A stretch of DNA of 49,708 nt from Flavobacterium psychrophilum (GCA_945869365.1 CAMBOW010000004.1:1-49708), one strand, 5' to 3'. Numbered from the stretch's first letter, positions 7,876 through 16,544 are shown. Translations and numbers: made by a program. The notes: generated by a model from the letters alone, not told the origin.

Positions 7876-8667
7876 TTAACAGCGTATTGTGAAATGTTCT
7901 TTTTCTTGTTCAATCCGAAAAAATACCAATCCCCACTGAAAGGTGTCAATCGTTACAGTGACTTTTGGATGGTTTTTTATTTTTTCCCAGGCTGCCTCCA
8001 TGTCGGCTGACCAATGAATATCGTCAAAAATCCAAAGAGAGTCGTTGGTGAAAGTTGGTAATAACAGGTTGAAATAATCCAGCGTGGCTTCTTTGGTATG
8101 GTTTCCATCAAAATAGACCATGCCAAAGGTTTCAGGTTTCAGGTTTAACGTTTCAGATTTCAGAGTTTTAAAAAAGGATTCAAATTCGGTATTCACAAAT
8201 TCAACATTGGAATTTTCAACATATTTTTTCGCAGTGGACAGAGTATTTGGGCAACCTTCAAGCGAGGTGATTTTTGCTTTTGGATTTCCTAAGGCTAGGG
8301 CAGAAGTCGCCAATCCCAAGGAGGTGCCTATTTCAAGAATGGTGGTTGGTTGAAAATAGCTTGTAATTCTGAATAATAATTCGGCTCTTTTAGCAGAAAT
8401 GCCAGCCGTTTTGGCAATTTTCGAGATGGTTCGGGTATTTGAGGTGAATACGCGTGAACCTGCCCCAAAATCAGTCACTTCTATGGTGTGGTGGTTTGCT
8501 AATAGCGATTTTCGATAGGATTTTAATTGGTTGTATTCTGGATAATTGGTGTGGTCATAAAAACATTTCGTCACCAAATTAAACACAAAAGGCGAATGCA
8601 CGCCGTGTTGGTTGGTGGAGTGCCAAAGGAATTTGAGATAAGAGAATAAAGTTGTTTCAGGTTTCAA
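7876..8667 (-). CDS. class I SAM-dependent methyltransferase with in-gene repeats and a TTG start
   Basis: A 263-residue O-methyltransferase-like protein. The SAM-binding motif ILEIGTSLGLATSALAL is near residues 112-128, followed by ITSLEGCPNTL and the acidic loop MVYFDGNHTKEATLDYF; this resembles the Methyltransf_24/catechol O-methyltransferase group. The substrate is unknown. The conserved N-terminus FLWHSTNQHGVHSPFVFNLVT allows no in-frame ATG before it, so translation must begin at TTG 8667, five bases beyond the stop of the upstream ABC-F gene. Two parts of the gene are made of a CTGAAAC-like heptanucleotide repeat: the start (MKPET) and residues about 166-183 (LKSETLNLKPET). The inner one lies between the SAM motif and the DGNH loop and looks like an in-frame expansion. 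Translational coupling to the upstream gene is likely. Confidence 0.85.
   Translation of the reverse strand: MKPETTLFSYLKFLWHSTNQHGVHSPFVFNLVTKCFYDHTNYPEYNQLKSYRKSLLANHHTIEVTDFGAGSRVFTSNTRTISKIAKTAGISAKRAELLFRITSYFQPTTILEIGTSLGLATSALALGNPKAKITSLEGCPNTLSTAKKYVENSNVEFVNTEFESFFKTLKSETLNLKPETFGMVYFDGNHTKEATLDYFNLLLPTFTNDSLWIFDDIHWSADMEAAWEKIKNHPKVTVTIDTFQWGLVFFRIEQEKEHFTIRC
8118..8170. repeat. CTGAAAC heptanucleotide repeat inside the methyltransferase gene
   Basis: On the reverse strand four to five diverged units of CTGAAAC/CTGAAAT occur in direct succession, with units also in the TTTCAGGTTTCAAG stretch at 8655-8668. Seven is not a multiple of three, yet the frame stays open, encoding LKSETLNLKPET. 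Confidence 0.7.
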
Positions 8668-8672
8668 GTTTT

Positions 8673-10529
8673 CTACATTTTGCTCGAAAGCTCAAACCAG
8701 CGTTCTTCTTTGGTTTCTAGTTTTTTAATCAATTCCTGAAGTGCCAACGCTTTGCTATTAATATCGCTATCGGCTACTTTATTTTCGGCAAATAAAATTT
8801 CAATTTGTTTCTTCTCGTATTCCAAGTCCTTGATTTCGCGCTCTATTTTTTGCAATTCTTTTTGCTCGTTAAAGCTCAAGTTCGTGGTATTGTTTTGCTG
8901 TTTCCACTCTTTTTTCTCGGCCTTGTTGTCTTCTTTTTGTTGCACATCGGCGCTGTCTTCGTAGGCTCTGAAATCTGAATAATTACCTGGAAAATCTTCA
9001 ATTTCGCCTTGTCCGCGAAACACAAATAAGTGATCCACAATTTTATCCATAAAGTAACGATCATGCGAAACCACCAATAAACAACCGGGATAATCCAATA
9101 AAAAACTCTCCAAGACATTTAGCGTTACAATGTCCAAATCGTTGGTGGGTTCGTCCAAAATTAGAAAATTCGGATTCTGAATCAAAACCGTACACAAATA
9201 CAAGCGTTTCAATTCGCCGCCGCTCAATTTCTCCACAAAGTCGTGTTGTTTTTTGCGGTCAAACAAAAAGCGTTCAAGGAGTTGTCCAGCTGAAATAATT
9301 TTGCCTTTGGTGAGCGGAATGTATTCGCCGTATTCTTTAATGATGTCAATGACCTTTTGCCCCGGTTTTGGGTTGATGCCACTTTGGGTGTAATAGCCAA
9401 TTTTGATGGTATCGCCTACCACTACTTTTCCTTGGTCTAACGGAATGGTGCCCGTTAATAGATTCAAAAAGGTAGATTTTCCGGTACCGTTTTTGCCAAT
9501 GATGCCAATGCGTTCGCCGCGCTGAAAATCAAAACTAAAGTTGTCCAAAATAACCAAGTCCTTGAATTTCTTCGAAACCTTATGCAGTTCAATAATTTTG
9601 CTGCCCATGCGCTCCATGTTGATCTCCAATTCGACCACGTTTTCTTTGCGGCGGCTTTCGGCTTTTTGTTTGATCACGTAAAAATCATCTTGCCGCGATT
9701 TTGATTTGGTAGTACGCGCTTTAGGTTGGCGGCGCATCCATTCTAATTCTTTCACAAAGAGGTTTTTGGCTTTGTCTACGCTGGCGTTTTCAGAGGCAAT
9801 GCGCTCTTCTTTTTTGGCCAAATAGTAGGAATAATTGCCTTTGTATTGGTAAATTTTTCCGTTGTCCAATTCGATGATTTCGTTGCATACGCGCTCCAAG
9901 AAAAAGCGGTCGTGCGTCACCATAAAGAGCGTGATATTTTCTTTAGCAAAATAACTTTCCAGCCACTCAATCATCTCGAGATCCAAGTGGTTGGTGGGCT
10001 CATCCAAAATCAATAAATCGGGTCGATTGATCAAAATAATGGCCAAGGCCAAGCGTTTTTTTTGACCGCCTGACAGGTTTTTCACCTTGAGTTTGAAATC
10101 TTCTAGTTTTAATTTGAAGAGAATTTGCTTGTATTGGGTTTCAAAATCCCAGGCGTTTAACTGGTCCATTTGGTCAAAGGCTTTTTGGTAGGCCTCTGCA
10201 TCGTCTGGATTTTCAAGTGCTTTTTCGTATTGTTCAATCACCTTCAAGGTGCCGTTATCAGAGGCAAATATGCTCTCTTCTATGGTTAGTTCGTCTTGCA
10301 GCGTTGCATCTTGTGACAAAAAGGCCATATTGATGTCTTTGCGCACCACGACTTGTCCGGTATCGGGTTCGTCTTCGCCATTTAAGATTTTCATGATGCA
10401 GGTTTTGCCCGAACCATTCTTGGCAATAAAGGCAATTTTTTGGTCTTTGTTGATGCCAAAAGAGAGGTTTTCAAACAGCGTGCGTTCGCCAAATGATTTC
10501 GAAATATTTTCTACCGATACGTAATTCAT
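8673..10529 (-). CDS. ABC-F family ATPase, Uup-like
   Basis: A 618-residue soluble protein with two ABC ATPase domains in tandem, acting at the ribosome rather than in transport in known ABC-F proteins. The first domain has Walker A AKNGSGKT at residues 36-43, signature LSGGQKKRLAL and Walker B LLILDEPTNHLD; the linker carries the charged helix WMRRQPKARTTKSKSRQDDFY; the second domain has GKNGTGKST, LSGGELKRLYL and FLILDEPTNDLD. The last 90 residues form a charged coiled coil (QKELQKIEREIKDLEYEKKQ), which is the Uup C-terminal DNA/RNA-binding extension. The first residue of Walker A1 is Ala rather than the usual Gly. It lies upstream of the methyltransferase gene with a 5-bp gap. Confidence 0.93.
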   Translation of the reverse strand: MNYVSVENISKSFGERTLFENLSFGINKDQKIAFIAKNGSGKTCIMKILNGEDEPDTGQVVVRKDINMAFLSQDATLQDELTIEESIFASDNGTLKVIEQYEKALENPDDAEAYQKAFDQMDQLNAWDFETQYKQILFKLKLEDFKLKVKNLSGGQKKRLALAIILINRPDLLILDEPTNHLDLEMIEWLESYFAKENITLFMVTHDRFFLERVCNEIIELDNGKIYQYKGNYSYYLAKKEERIASENASVDKAKNLFVKELEWMRRQPKARTTKSKSRQDDFYVIKQKAESRRKENVVELEINMERMGSKIIELHKVSKKFKDLVILDNFSFDFQRGERIGIIGKNGTGKSTFLNLLTGTIPLDQGKVVVGDTIKIGYYTQSGINPKPGQKVIDIIKEYGEYIPLTKGKIISAGQLLERFLFDRKKQHDFVEKLSGGELKRLYLCTVLIQNPNFLILDEPTNDLDIVTLNVLESFLLDYPGCLLVVSHDRYFMDKIVDHLFVFRGQGEIEDFPGNYSDFRAYEDSADVQQKEDNKAEKKEWKQQNNTTNLSFNEQKELQKIEREIKDLEYEKKQIEILFAENKVADSDINSKALALQELIKKLETKEERWFELSSKM

Positions 10530-10541
10530 TGCTGCAATTTG

Positions 10542-10648
10542 AAAATTTGTAGATGTGCCAATTTGAAAATGGACTATTGAAATTGGTGGAGCAAAAGTAG
10601 TATTTTAAATGGTGTCATCATTTTCAAATCGGCATATCTTCCAATTTT
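10542..10648. repeat. 30-bp imperfect inverted repeat between divergent genes
   Basis: Arms at 10542-10571 and 10619-10648 match at 26 of 30 positions when one is reverse-complemented, separated by 47 nt. The arms contain GCCAATTTGAAAATG-like sequence, which is common in flavobacterial intergenic DNA. It fills most of the gap between the divergent ABC-F and glycosyltransferase genes. Confidence 0.8.
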
Positions 10649-10661
10649 AGAACGGATAGGT

Positions 10662-10669
10662 TATATTTG
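10662..10669 (+). promoter_or_regulatory. -7 element (TATATTTG) abutting the glycosyltransferase start
   Basis: A perfect TANNTTTG box ends 4 nt before the ATG at 10674. With transcription starting a few bases after the box, the mRNA would be leaderless or nearly so. No well-placed -33 TTG is seen. Confidence 0.6.
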
Positions 10670-10673
10670 TGGC

Positions 10674-11819
10674 ATGCAACTCTCGGTGATCATCCTTAAT
10701 TACAATGTGCGCTATTTTTTAGAGCAATGTGTGCGCTCAGTACAAGCAGCCTTACACGGAATTAAGGCCGAGATTATTGTGGTCGATAATGCTTCAGCCG
10801 ACGACAGTTGCGCGATGATGCAACGGCTTTTCCCTGAAGTTTTACTCATCCAAAATACCGAAAATATTGGCTTCACCAAAGGAAATAATATTGGCGTAGC
10901 ACAAGCCCAAGGCGAATTCATTTGCATCCTAAATCCTGATACTGTGGTGGCTGAGGATACCTTTAGTAAGTTAGTAGCTTTTGCTCAAAACAAATCCCAA
11001 TTGGGCATGGTGGGTTGCCAACTTATCGATGGCAGTGGTCAGTTTTTACCCGAGTCCAAACGCGGCATTCCAACTCCCTGGGTGGCTTTTACTAAAATTA
11101 CAGGGCTGTATAAATTTTTTCCTTCCTGGTCGATTTGCACCAAGTATTATGCCCAGCATTTATTGCCCAACCAAACTGGGGAAGTCGAGATTTTGGTTGG
11201 TGCGTTTTTATTTATGCGAAAGGAGGTTTACATAGAAGTTGGTGGATTTGACGAGAACTGTTTTATGTATGCCGATGACATTGATTTAAGTTACAGTCTA
11301 CTCCAAAAAGGCTATCAAAATTGGTATTTTGGAGAAACCACCGTAATTCATTACAAAGGCGAAAGTACCTTGCGCGACCACAAGTACATGCGTCGTTTTC
11401 AAGAAGCAATGCAATTTTTCTACCGCAAGCATTTTGGTCAATCGGTTTTTTCTTGGTTTTTGATGATCGGCCTTCGTGTGGGTGCTTTTTTGTTTTCGCT
11501 TCAAAAAAAGAAACAGGCCGTTACGCAAGTAAAGCCCATTAGTTCATATGTGTTGGTTTCCAATCAGGAAGCGTTGCGCAAAACCTTGGCCGATAAACTA
11601 CAAGCTACGGTAATTCGTACCGAAGATGTTCATACTCAACTAGGTCAAGCCCATCAAGAAGTGATTTTTGATGCTGATTTTATCTCAAATAAAGCCTGTA
11701 TTGCACAAATGAAACTCTTGGCCAAGACCGGACTTACTTTTAAAATAAAACCCAAAAATGCAAATTTCATCCTGGGAAGCAACCACAGCAATGACAGAGG
11801 AACGGTGGTTTCCTGGTGA
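10674..11819 (+). CDS. glycosyltransferase family 2 (WbbL/rhamnosyltransferase-like)
   Basis: A 381-residue inverting glycosyltransferase with a GT-A fold. It starts LSVIILNYNVRYFLEQCVRSV, has IIVVDNAS at about residues 34-41 for nucleotide-sugar binding, ENIGFTKGNNIGV, and NPDT at 87-90 in place of a DXD motif; later come GAFLFMRKEVYIEVGGFDENCFMYADDIDLSYSL and a conserved His in HYKGEST. A hydrophobic stretch (about 262-280, FSWFLMIGLRVGAFLFSL) may associate with the membrane, and an extra domain of about 95 residues follows. The probable role is sugar addition to cell-surface polysaccharide, but donor and acceptor are unknown. It is a single gene with its own promoter and no polysaccharide cluster nearby. 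Confidence 0.92.
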   Translation: MQLSVIILNYNVRYFLEQCVRSVQAALHGIKAEIIVVDNASADDSCAMMQRLFPEVLLIQNTENIGFTKGNNIGVAQAQGEFICILNPDTVVAEDTFSKLVAFAQNKSQLGMVGCQLIDGSGQFLPESKRGIPTPWVAFTKITGLYKFFPSWSICTKYYAQHLLPNQTGEVEILVGAFLFMRKEVYIEVGGFDENCFMYADDIDLSYSLLQKGYQNWYFGETTVIHYKGESTLRDHKYMRRFQEAMQFFYRKHFGQSVFSWFLMIGLRVGAFLFSLQKKKQAVTQVKPISSYVLVSNQEALRKTLADKLQATVIRTEDVHTQLGQAHQEVIFDADFISNKACIAQMKLLAKTGLTFKIKPKNANFILGSNHSNDRGTVVSW

Positions 11820-11929
11820 GATTTTGGTTAAAAAATATTCGATTGAAAATTGAATAATTCGTATACAAACAAGATTAAATTTAGTATTTTCGCAGGCAAT
11901 AATAAAAAAGAGACCATTGGGTTACAACT

Positions 11930-13234
11930 ATGGCAAAATTTGAATTAAAACTCCCTAAAATGGGGGAGAGTGTGGCAGAAGCTACGATCACAAATTGGTT
12001 AAAAGAAGTAGGGGATTCAATTGCTGCCGACGAGGTCGTTTTAGAAATTGCTACTGATAAAGTAGACAGTGAAGTGCCCTCAGAAGTGTCGGGTATTTTG
12101 GTCGAGAAATTGTTTGGCAAAGATGATTTAGTGCAGGTCGGTCAAACCATTGCCATCATTGAAACCGATGCATCAGCCGCTACTACTGTTGAAACGCCAG
12201 CTGTTGCACAAGCAGCCGAAGCAGTGATGCAAACTGTTGTAACTGCGCAAGAAACCGCAGCTGCTCCTGTTTTAGCCCCAGATTTTAGTCAATCAGACAA
12301 ATTTTATTCTCCTTTAGTAAAAAATATCGCCAAACAAGAAGGAATTTCTTTGGCACAATTAGACCAAATTTCAGGTACCGGAAAAGAAGGCCGCGTGACC
12401 AAAAATGACATTTTAGCTTTTATTGAGCAAGGTGCAAAAGCCCCGCAATCGGCTCAGCCAGAAGCTGCCAAGCCAGTTTCGGCGGAAGCTCCGGTTGCCA
12501 AAGCGATGCCCGTTTCGGTGAATGGTCAAGACGAAATGGTTGAAATGGACCGTATGCGTAAGTTGATTTCCGGCTATATGGTTCAATCGTTACAAACCTC
12601 GGCACACGTACAATCGTTTATCGAGGTGGATGTGACTGCCATTTGGGATTGGCGCGAAAAAAACAAAAATGCCTTTGAAAAACGCGAGGGTGAAAAACTC
12701 ACTTTTACGCCCATATTCATGGAGTTGATTGCCCGAGCTTTAAAGGATTTCCCGATGATGAATATTTCGGTTGAAGGCGATTACATCATCAAAAAGAAAA
12801 ATATTAACTTGGGGATGGCTGCGGCACTTCCCAACGGAAACTTAATTGTTCCGGTGATCAAAAATGCCGATCAACTCAATTTGTTGGGCATGGCCAAAGC
12901 GGTCAATGATCTGGGCAGTCGTGCCAAAGCAGGTAAACTCAAACCAGACGACACCCAAGGCGGAACCTATACGGTAACCAACGTGGGAACTTTTGGCAGT
13001 GTGTTTGGTACACCCATCATCAACCAGCCGCAAGTAGGAATCTTGGCTTTGGGCGCCATTCGCAAAGTGCCTGCCGTAATCGAAACAACCGAAGGCGATT
13101 TTATTGGCATCCGCAAAAAAATGTTCTTGTCGCACAGTTACGATCACCGCGTAGTTGATGGGGCATTGGGTGGAAGCTTTGTGAAACGTGTGGCCGAATA
13201 CATGGAAGCTTTTGATGAAAATAGAAGTTTTTAA
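11930..13234 (+). CDS. 2-oxo acid dehydrogenase complex E2, lipoyl acyltransferase
   Basis: A 434-residue E2 core subunit that transfers acyl groups from E1 through lipoate to CoA. The lipoyl domain (residues 2-77) has its lipoyl-lysine in EIATDKVDSE, Lys44; an Ala/Pro-rich linker follows; the E3/E1-binding domain is about residues 128-165 (FYSPLVKNIAKQEGI to GRVTKNDILAFI); the catalytic domain ends with SYDHRVVDGALGG, His406 and Asp410. Only one lipoyl domain is present, as in branched-chain and 2-oxoglutarate E2s; the motif set suggests a branched-chain-like E2, but the substrate is not certain. No E1 or E3 gene is adjacent. TATTTTCG at 11885-11892 may be its -7 box. The stop codon lies inside one arm of a 28-bp inverted repeat. 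Confidence 0.93.
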   Translation: MAKFELKLPKMGESVAEATITNWLKEVGDSIAADEVVLEIATDKVDSEVPSEVSGILVEKLFGKDDLVQVGQTIAIIETDASAATTVETPAVAQAAEAVMQTVVTAQETAAAPVLAPDFSQSDKFYSPLVKNIAKQEGISLAQLDQISGTGKEGRVTKNDILAFIEQGAKAPQSAQPEAAKPVSAEAPVAKAMPVSVNGQDEMVEMDRMRKLISGYMVQSLQTSAHVQSFIEVDVTAIWDWREKNKNAFEKREGEKLTFTPIFMELIARALKDFPMMNISVEGDYIIKKKNINLGMAAALPNGNLIVPVIKNADQLNLLGMAKAVNDLGSRAKAGKLKPDDTQGGTYTVTNVGTFGSVFGTPIINQPQVGILALGAIRKVPAVIETTEGDFIGIRKKMFLSHSYDHRVVDGALGGSFVKRVAEYMEAFDENRSF

Positions 13235-13439
13235 TTAAAAATTAAAAATGAATAATTAAAAATGAAGCCTCTTGGAAAAGGGGCTTTTTTTATTTCTAAG
13301 ATCAATATAAAATGAGAAATCAACACAATCTGAAGCATTTCCAAATCTTCAAATCTTCAAATAAAAGTTCTAGAATACTCATGAACGGAGAACCGACAAC
13401 CTACAACAGCTTCAATTATTCATTTTTCATTCTTAATTA
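13232..13439. repeat. 28-bp imperfect inverted repeat flanking a non-coding gap
   Basis: Arms at 13232-13259 and 13412-13439 match at 25 of 28 positions in inverted orientation. They are made of AATTAAAAAT/ATGAATAATT units. The left arm starts with the TAA stop of the E2 gene. The 152-nt interior holds a terminator and low-complexity AATCTTCAAATCTTC units, and no gene. Confidence 0.75.
13265..13291 (+). terminator. terminator after the E2 gene
   Basis: Nine-bp stem AAGCCTCTT / AAGGGGCTT (one G-T pair) with loop GGAA, followed by a T-run. Confidence 0.85.
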
Positions 13440-13456
13440 TACATTCCTAATTATCC

Positions 13457-13464
13457 TATCTTTG
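13457..13464 (+). promoter_or_regulatory. -7 element (TATCTTTG) for the exonuclease gene
   Basis: A perfect TANNTTTG box 18 bp before the ATG at 13483, predicting a leader of about 15 nt. No clear -33 TTG. Confidence 0.55.
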
Positions 13465-13482
13465 AACTTCTAAAAATTCACC

Positions 13483-14256
13483 ATGGAACTCAAACTCAAT
13501 AAACCCATTTGCTTTTTTGACCTCGAAACCACCGGCATTGAAGTGGCCAAAGACCGTATCGTAGAAATTTCTATTTTAAAAGTATTTCCCAACGGCACCC
13601 AAGAAAGCAAAACCTGGTTGGTGAATCCCGAAATGCGCATCCCCGATGTGGTGATTGCCGTACACGGTATTACGAATGAAAAAGTGGCCAATGAACCTAC
13701 ATTTTCGCAGTTGGCGCCGCAAATCCATAACATGATTAAAGATTCTGATTTGGCTGGATTTAACTCCGATCGCTTTGATATTCCGTTGTTGGTTGAAGAA
13801 TTGTTGCGCGCTGGCGTTGATTTTGATATGAAAAACCGGGTATCTGTTGACGTGCAAACCCTCTTTCACAAAAAAGAAGAACGCACCCTGAGTGCAGCCT
13901 TGAAATTTTACTGTGGGAAATCCCTAGAAAACGCACATTCGGCCGAAGCCGATACGATGGCAACCTACGAAATTTTGAAGGCACAATTGGAACGCTATCC
14001 TGATTTAGAAAATGACATGAAGAGTTTGTCTGAATTTACAACACGCAAGAAAAGTGTCGATTTTGCGGGGTTTATTGCCCTGGATGCCGAAGGGCAGGAG
14101 ATTTTTACGTTTGGCAAACACAAAGGTGCTCGTGTAGAAAAGGTGTTAGAAGACGAACCTGGTTATTTTGGTTGGATTCAAAATGCTGATTTCCCGTTGT
14201 ATACCAAGAAAGTTTTGACAGCCATTAAATTGAGAAAGTTAAACAACAAGTTCTAG
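13483..14256 (+). CDS. 3'-5' exonuclease, DnaQ/ExoX-like
   Basis: A 257-residue DEDDh-type exonuclease. Exo I is FFDLETTG with Asp13 and Glu15; Exo II is GFNSDRFDIP with Asp96/Asp99; Exo III is AHSAEADTMAT with His152 and Asp157. It therefore has a full catalytic set for removing 3' nucleotides from DNA. The C-terminal part (from about residue 200, FTFGKHKGARVEKVLEDEPGY) resembles the small domain found at the end of ExoX-type nucleases (DUF3820-like). It could be a DNA polymerase III epsilon-like proofreader or a repair nuclease; the C-terminal domain favours the second. It heads a probable unit with the next two genes (gaps of 7 and 1 nt). Confidence 0.9.
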   Translation: MELKLNKPICFFDLETTGIEVAKDRIVEISILKVFPNGTQESKTWLVNPEMRIPDVVIAVHGITNEKVANEPTFSQLAPQIHNMIKDSDLAGFNSDRFDIPLLVEELLRAGVDFDMKNRVSVDVQTLFHKKEERTLSAALKFYCGKSLENAHSAEADTMATYEILKAQLERYPDLENDMKSLSEFTTRKKSVDFAGFIALDAEGQEIFTFGKHKGARVEKVLEDEPGYFGWIQNADFPLYTKKVLTAIKLRKLNNKF

Positions 14257-14263
14257 TAGTAGT

Positions 14264-14875
14264 ATGAAAATCATTTGCATTGGCAGAAACTATGTGAAGC
14301 ACATTGAGGAGTTGCAAAACGAGCGACCTGCTGAGCCCGTGGTGTTTATGAAACCGGATTCGGCTATTTTACTCAAACAGCATCCGTTTGTGATTCCGGC
14401 TTTCTCTAGCGATATTCAACATGAAGTAGAGTTATTGGTTAAGATTTCGAAAGTTGGGAAGTACATCGAACCCAAATTTGCCCATCAGTATTATGACGAA
14501 ATTGGCTTGGGCATTGATTTTACCGCCCGTGATTTGCAACAACAGCTCAAAGACAAGGGTTTGCCTTGGGAAAAAGCCAAAGCGTTTGATGGATCTGCAG
14601 TAATTGGTGAGTTTAGATCAAAAAAACTTTTTAGTTCCCTGGAAAACATTAATTTTGAATTGAAAAATAACGAACAAACGGTTCAAACGGGAAATTCGGG
14701 TTTGATGTTGTGGAATATAGATGAACTCATTGCGCACGTTTCCCAATTTTTTACGTTAAAAATTGGAGACATTATTTTTACTGGAACTCCAGAAGGCGTA
14801 GCGAAAGTGATGCCAAATGATGTGTTGGAAGGGTTCCTCGAAAAGGAAAAAGTATTTAGAATAAACATTAAATAG
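14264..14875 (+). CDS. fumarylacetoacetate hydrolase-family protein
   Basis: A 203-residue single-domain FAH-family protein (YcgM/FAHD1-like size). Such enzymes are Mg-dependent acylpyruvate hydrolases or oxaloacetate decarboxylases/tautomerases. Metal ligands are visible as HEVEL (Glu54, Glu56) and the Asp in GIGIDFTARD-like sequence (LGIDFTARDLQ, about Asp85); the substrate loop KAFDGSAVIGEF and the late IIFTGTPEGVAKV motif are typical. It lies 7 nt after the exonuclease stop, so it is probably co-transcribed. The exact reaction is not decided by sequence. Confidence 0.92.
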   Translation: MKIICIGRNYVKHIEELQNERPAEPVVFMKPDSAILLKQHPFVIPAFSSDIQHEVELLVKISKVGKYIEPKFAHQYYDEIGLGIDFTARDLQQQLKDKGLPWEKAKAFDGSAVIGEFRSKKLFSSLENINFELKNNEQTVQTGNSGLMLWNIDELIAHVSQFFTLKIGDIIFTGTPEGVAKVMPNDVLEGFLEKEKVFRINIK

Positions 14876-14876
14876 T

Positions 14877-15221
14877 ATGGCTTTACATTACAACTTAGCA
14901 AAAGTACATGCACTTTCAGATAACGATCCGGAGTTTGTGCAGCAAATCATTTCCTTGTTTGTCTCTGAAGTGCCTGCTGATTTAGAGCAGATAAAAACGG
15001 GAGTCAAAGAGGGTGATCACAAATTGGCCTACAGTTATGCGCATAAAATTAAACCTACTCTAGATTTATTGGGTATGGATGTGGCGTTTCAGGAAATACT
15101 TCAAATAGAAGCCTGGACCAAAGCCGAAGGAAAAAAGAAAGAAATTAAACCGGTTTTTGACAGCGTGGAAGCTCAAATCGAAAAAGCGGTCAAAGAAATT
15201 AGCAAAGATTTCGATTTGTAA
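14877..15221 (+). CDS. Hpt (histidine phosphotransfer) domain protein
   Basis: A 114-residue four-helix phosphotransfer protein, which relays phosphate between receiver domains in a phosphorelay. The phosphorylatable histidine is His56 in SYAHKIKPTLDLLG, followed by the small-residue turn typical of Hpt domains. ATG is 1 nt after the stop of the upstream gene, so translational coupling is likely. No partner hybrid kinase is adjacent; the kinase/regulator pair at 32.7-34.8 kb is far away and uses a simple layout. A terminator follows the stop. Confidence 0.88.
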   Translation: MALHYNLAKVHALSDNDPEFVQQIISLFVSEVPADLEQIKTGVKEGDHKLAYSYAHKIKPTLDLLGMDVAFQEILQIEAWTKAEGKKKEIKPVFDSVEAQIEKAVKEISKDFDL

Positions 15222-15241
15222 TTAAAAATAAAAATCAATAG

Positions 15242-15270
15242 AAAAGGGCTTATAATCAAGCTCTTTTTTT
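15242..15270 (+). terminator. terminator after the exonuclease-FAH-Hpt unit
   Basis: Ten-bp stem AAAAGGGCTT / AAGCTCTTTT (one G-T pair), loop ATAATC, then a T-run; it ends 18 nt before cinA. Confidence 0.8.
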
Positions 15271-15287
15271 ATGAAATCAAACAAGTA

Positions 15288-16541
15288 ATGAAAGCAGCAA
15301 TTCTTACCATAGGCGACGAAATTCTAATTGGGCAAATCGTTGATACCAATTCGAGTTTTATAGCCAAATCATTAGATAAAATTGGAATCGAAGTGTGCGA
15401 AATGCAATCGATAGCCGATGACAAGCAAGCGATTTTGGATGCCTTTGCGCGTTTTCAAGACCGGGTAGATTTGGTGTTGATAACTGGTGGCTTAGGCCCT
15501 ACCAAAGACGACATTACCAAGCATACTTTTTGTGACTATTTTGGCGATCAGTTGCAACGCAATGTAGCTGTAGAGCAACACGTAATTGACTTGTTTCATG
15601 TGAAGCTCAAATTGGAGGCTACACAGGTAAACAAAGACCAAGCTTTGGTTCCTTCGCGCTGTGAAATTTTACATAATGCATACGGTACGGCCCCCGGCAT
15701 GTGGATGAAAAAAGAACAAACTGTTTTTGTTTCGATGCCCGGTGTACCTTATGAAATGAAAGCAATCGTAACCGATCAGTTGGTGCCCAAATTGATGCGC
15801 GAATACCAACGTCCGTACATCATTCACCAAACTATTTTAACTTATGGGCAAGGGGAAAGCCGGATAGCCGAGCGCATTGAAGACTGGGAAAATAACTTGC
15901 CGTCGTTTATCAAATTGGCCTATTTGCCGAGTCCGGGTAAAGTGCGTTTGCGTTTATCAGCACGTGGAACAGATAAATCAGTTTTAGAAAATGCACTCAA
16001 AGCAAACATTGAACAACTCAATGAATTGATTGGAGAAATCATCGTTGGTTTTGAAGAAGAAGATACTATAGAAGTTGTTGTGGGCCGTTTGCTTCAAAAA
16101 CAGCAACTTACGGTGGCTACTGCCGAGAGTTGTACCGGAGGAAAAATTAGTCAGTTGCTCACTGCTGTAGCCGGTTCTTCGGCCTATTTTAAAGGCAGTA
16201 TTGTGTGTTATGCCACTTCGGTAAAAGAAACAGTGTTGGGAATAGATGCCCAACTGATCCAGGAGAATGGCGTTGTGAGTGCTGCGGTAGCGGTTCAAAT
16301 GGCTGAACGCGTGAGACAACTCCTAAATACAGATTACGTCATTGCTACTACTGGAAATGCAGGGCCAAGTTTGGGCGATGAATCGGTGCCGCTAGGAACT
16401 GTTTTTATTGCGATTGCATCGGCGCAAGGAACAGTTGTTGAGGAGTTTAGTTTTGGTCAACCCCGAGAAAAAGTAATCAATGTAGCAGTGAATAAAAGTT
16501 TGGAACTGCTGCAAAAAGAAATTTTAAAAAATCTAGTTTAA
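15288..16541 (+). CDS. cinA: CinA-family protein (NMN amidohydrolase / competence-damage protein)
   Basis: A 417-residue two-domain protein. The N-terminal MoCF-like domain ([37 protein letters not shown]) acts in known members as an ADP-ribose pyrophosphatase. The C-terminal domain is the nicotinamide-nucleotide amidohydrolase (PncC), with the catalytic serine Ser281 in [14 protein letters not shown] and the [12 protein letters not shown] loop. Together these recycle NMN and NAD breakdown products. The length matches full-length CinA. It is immediately upstream of the rpmB promoter. Confidence 0.96.
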   Translation: MKAAILTIGDEILIGQIVDTNSSFIAKSLDKIGIEVCEMQSIADDKQAILDAFARFQDRVDLVLITGGLGPTKDDITKHTFCDYFGDQLQRNVAVEQHVIDLFHVKLKLEATQVNKDQALVPSRCEILHNAYGTAPGMWMKKEQTVFVSMPGVPYEMKAIVTDQLVPKLMREYQRPYIIHQTILTYGQGESRIAERIEDWENNLPSFIKLAYLPSPGKVRLRLSARGTDKSVLENALKANIEQLNELIGEIIVGFEEEDTIEVVVGRLLQKQQLTVATAESCTGGKISQLLTAVAGSSAYFKGSIVCYATSVKETVLGIDAQLIQENGVVSAAVAVQMAERVRQLLNTDYVIATTGNAGPSLGDESVPLGTVFIAIASAQGTVVEEFSFGQPREKVINVAVNKSLELLQKEILKNLV

Positions 16542-16544
16542 TTA

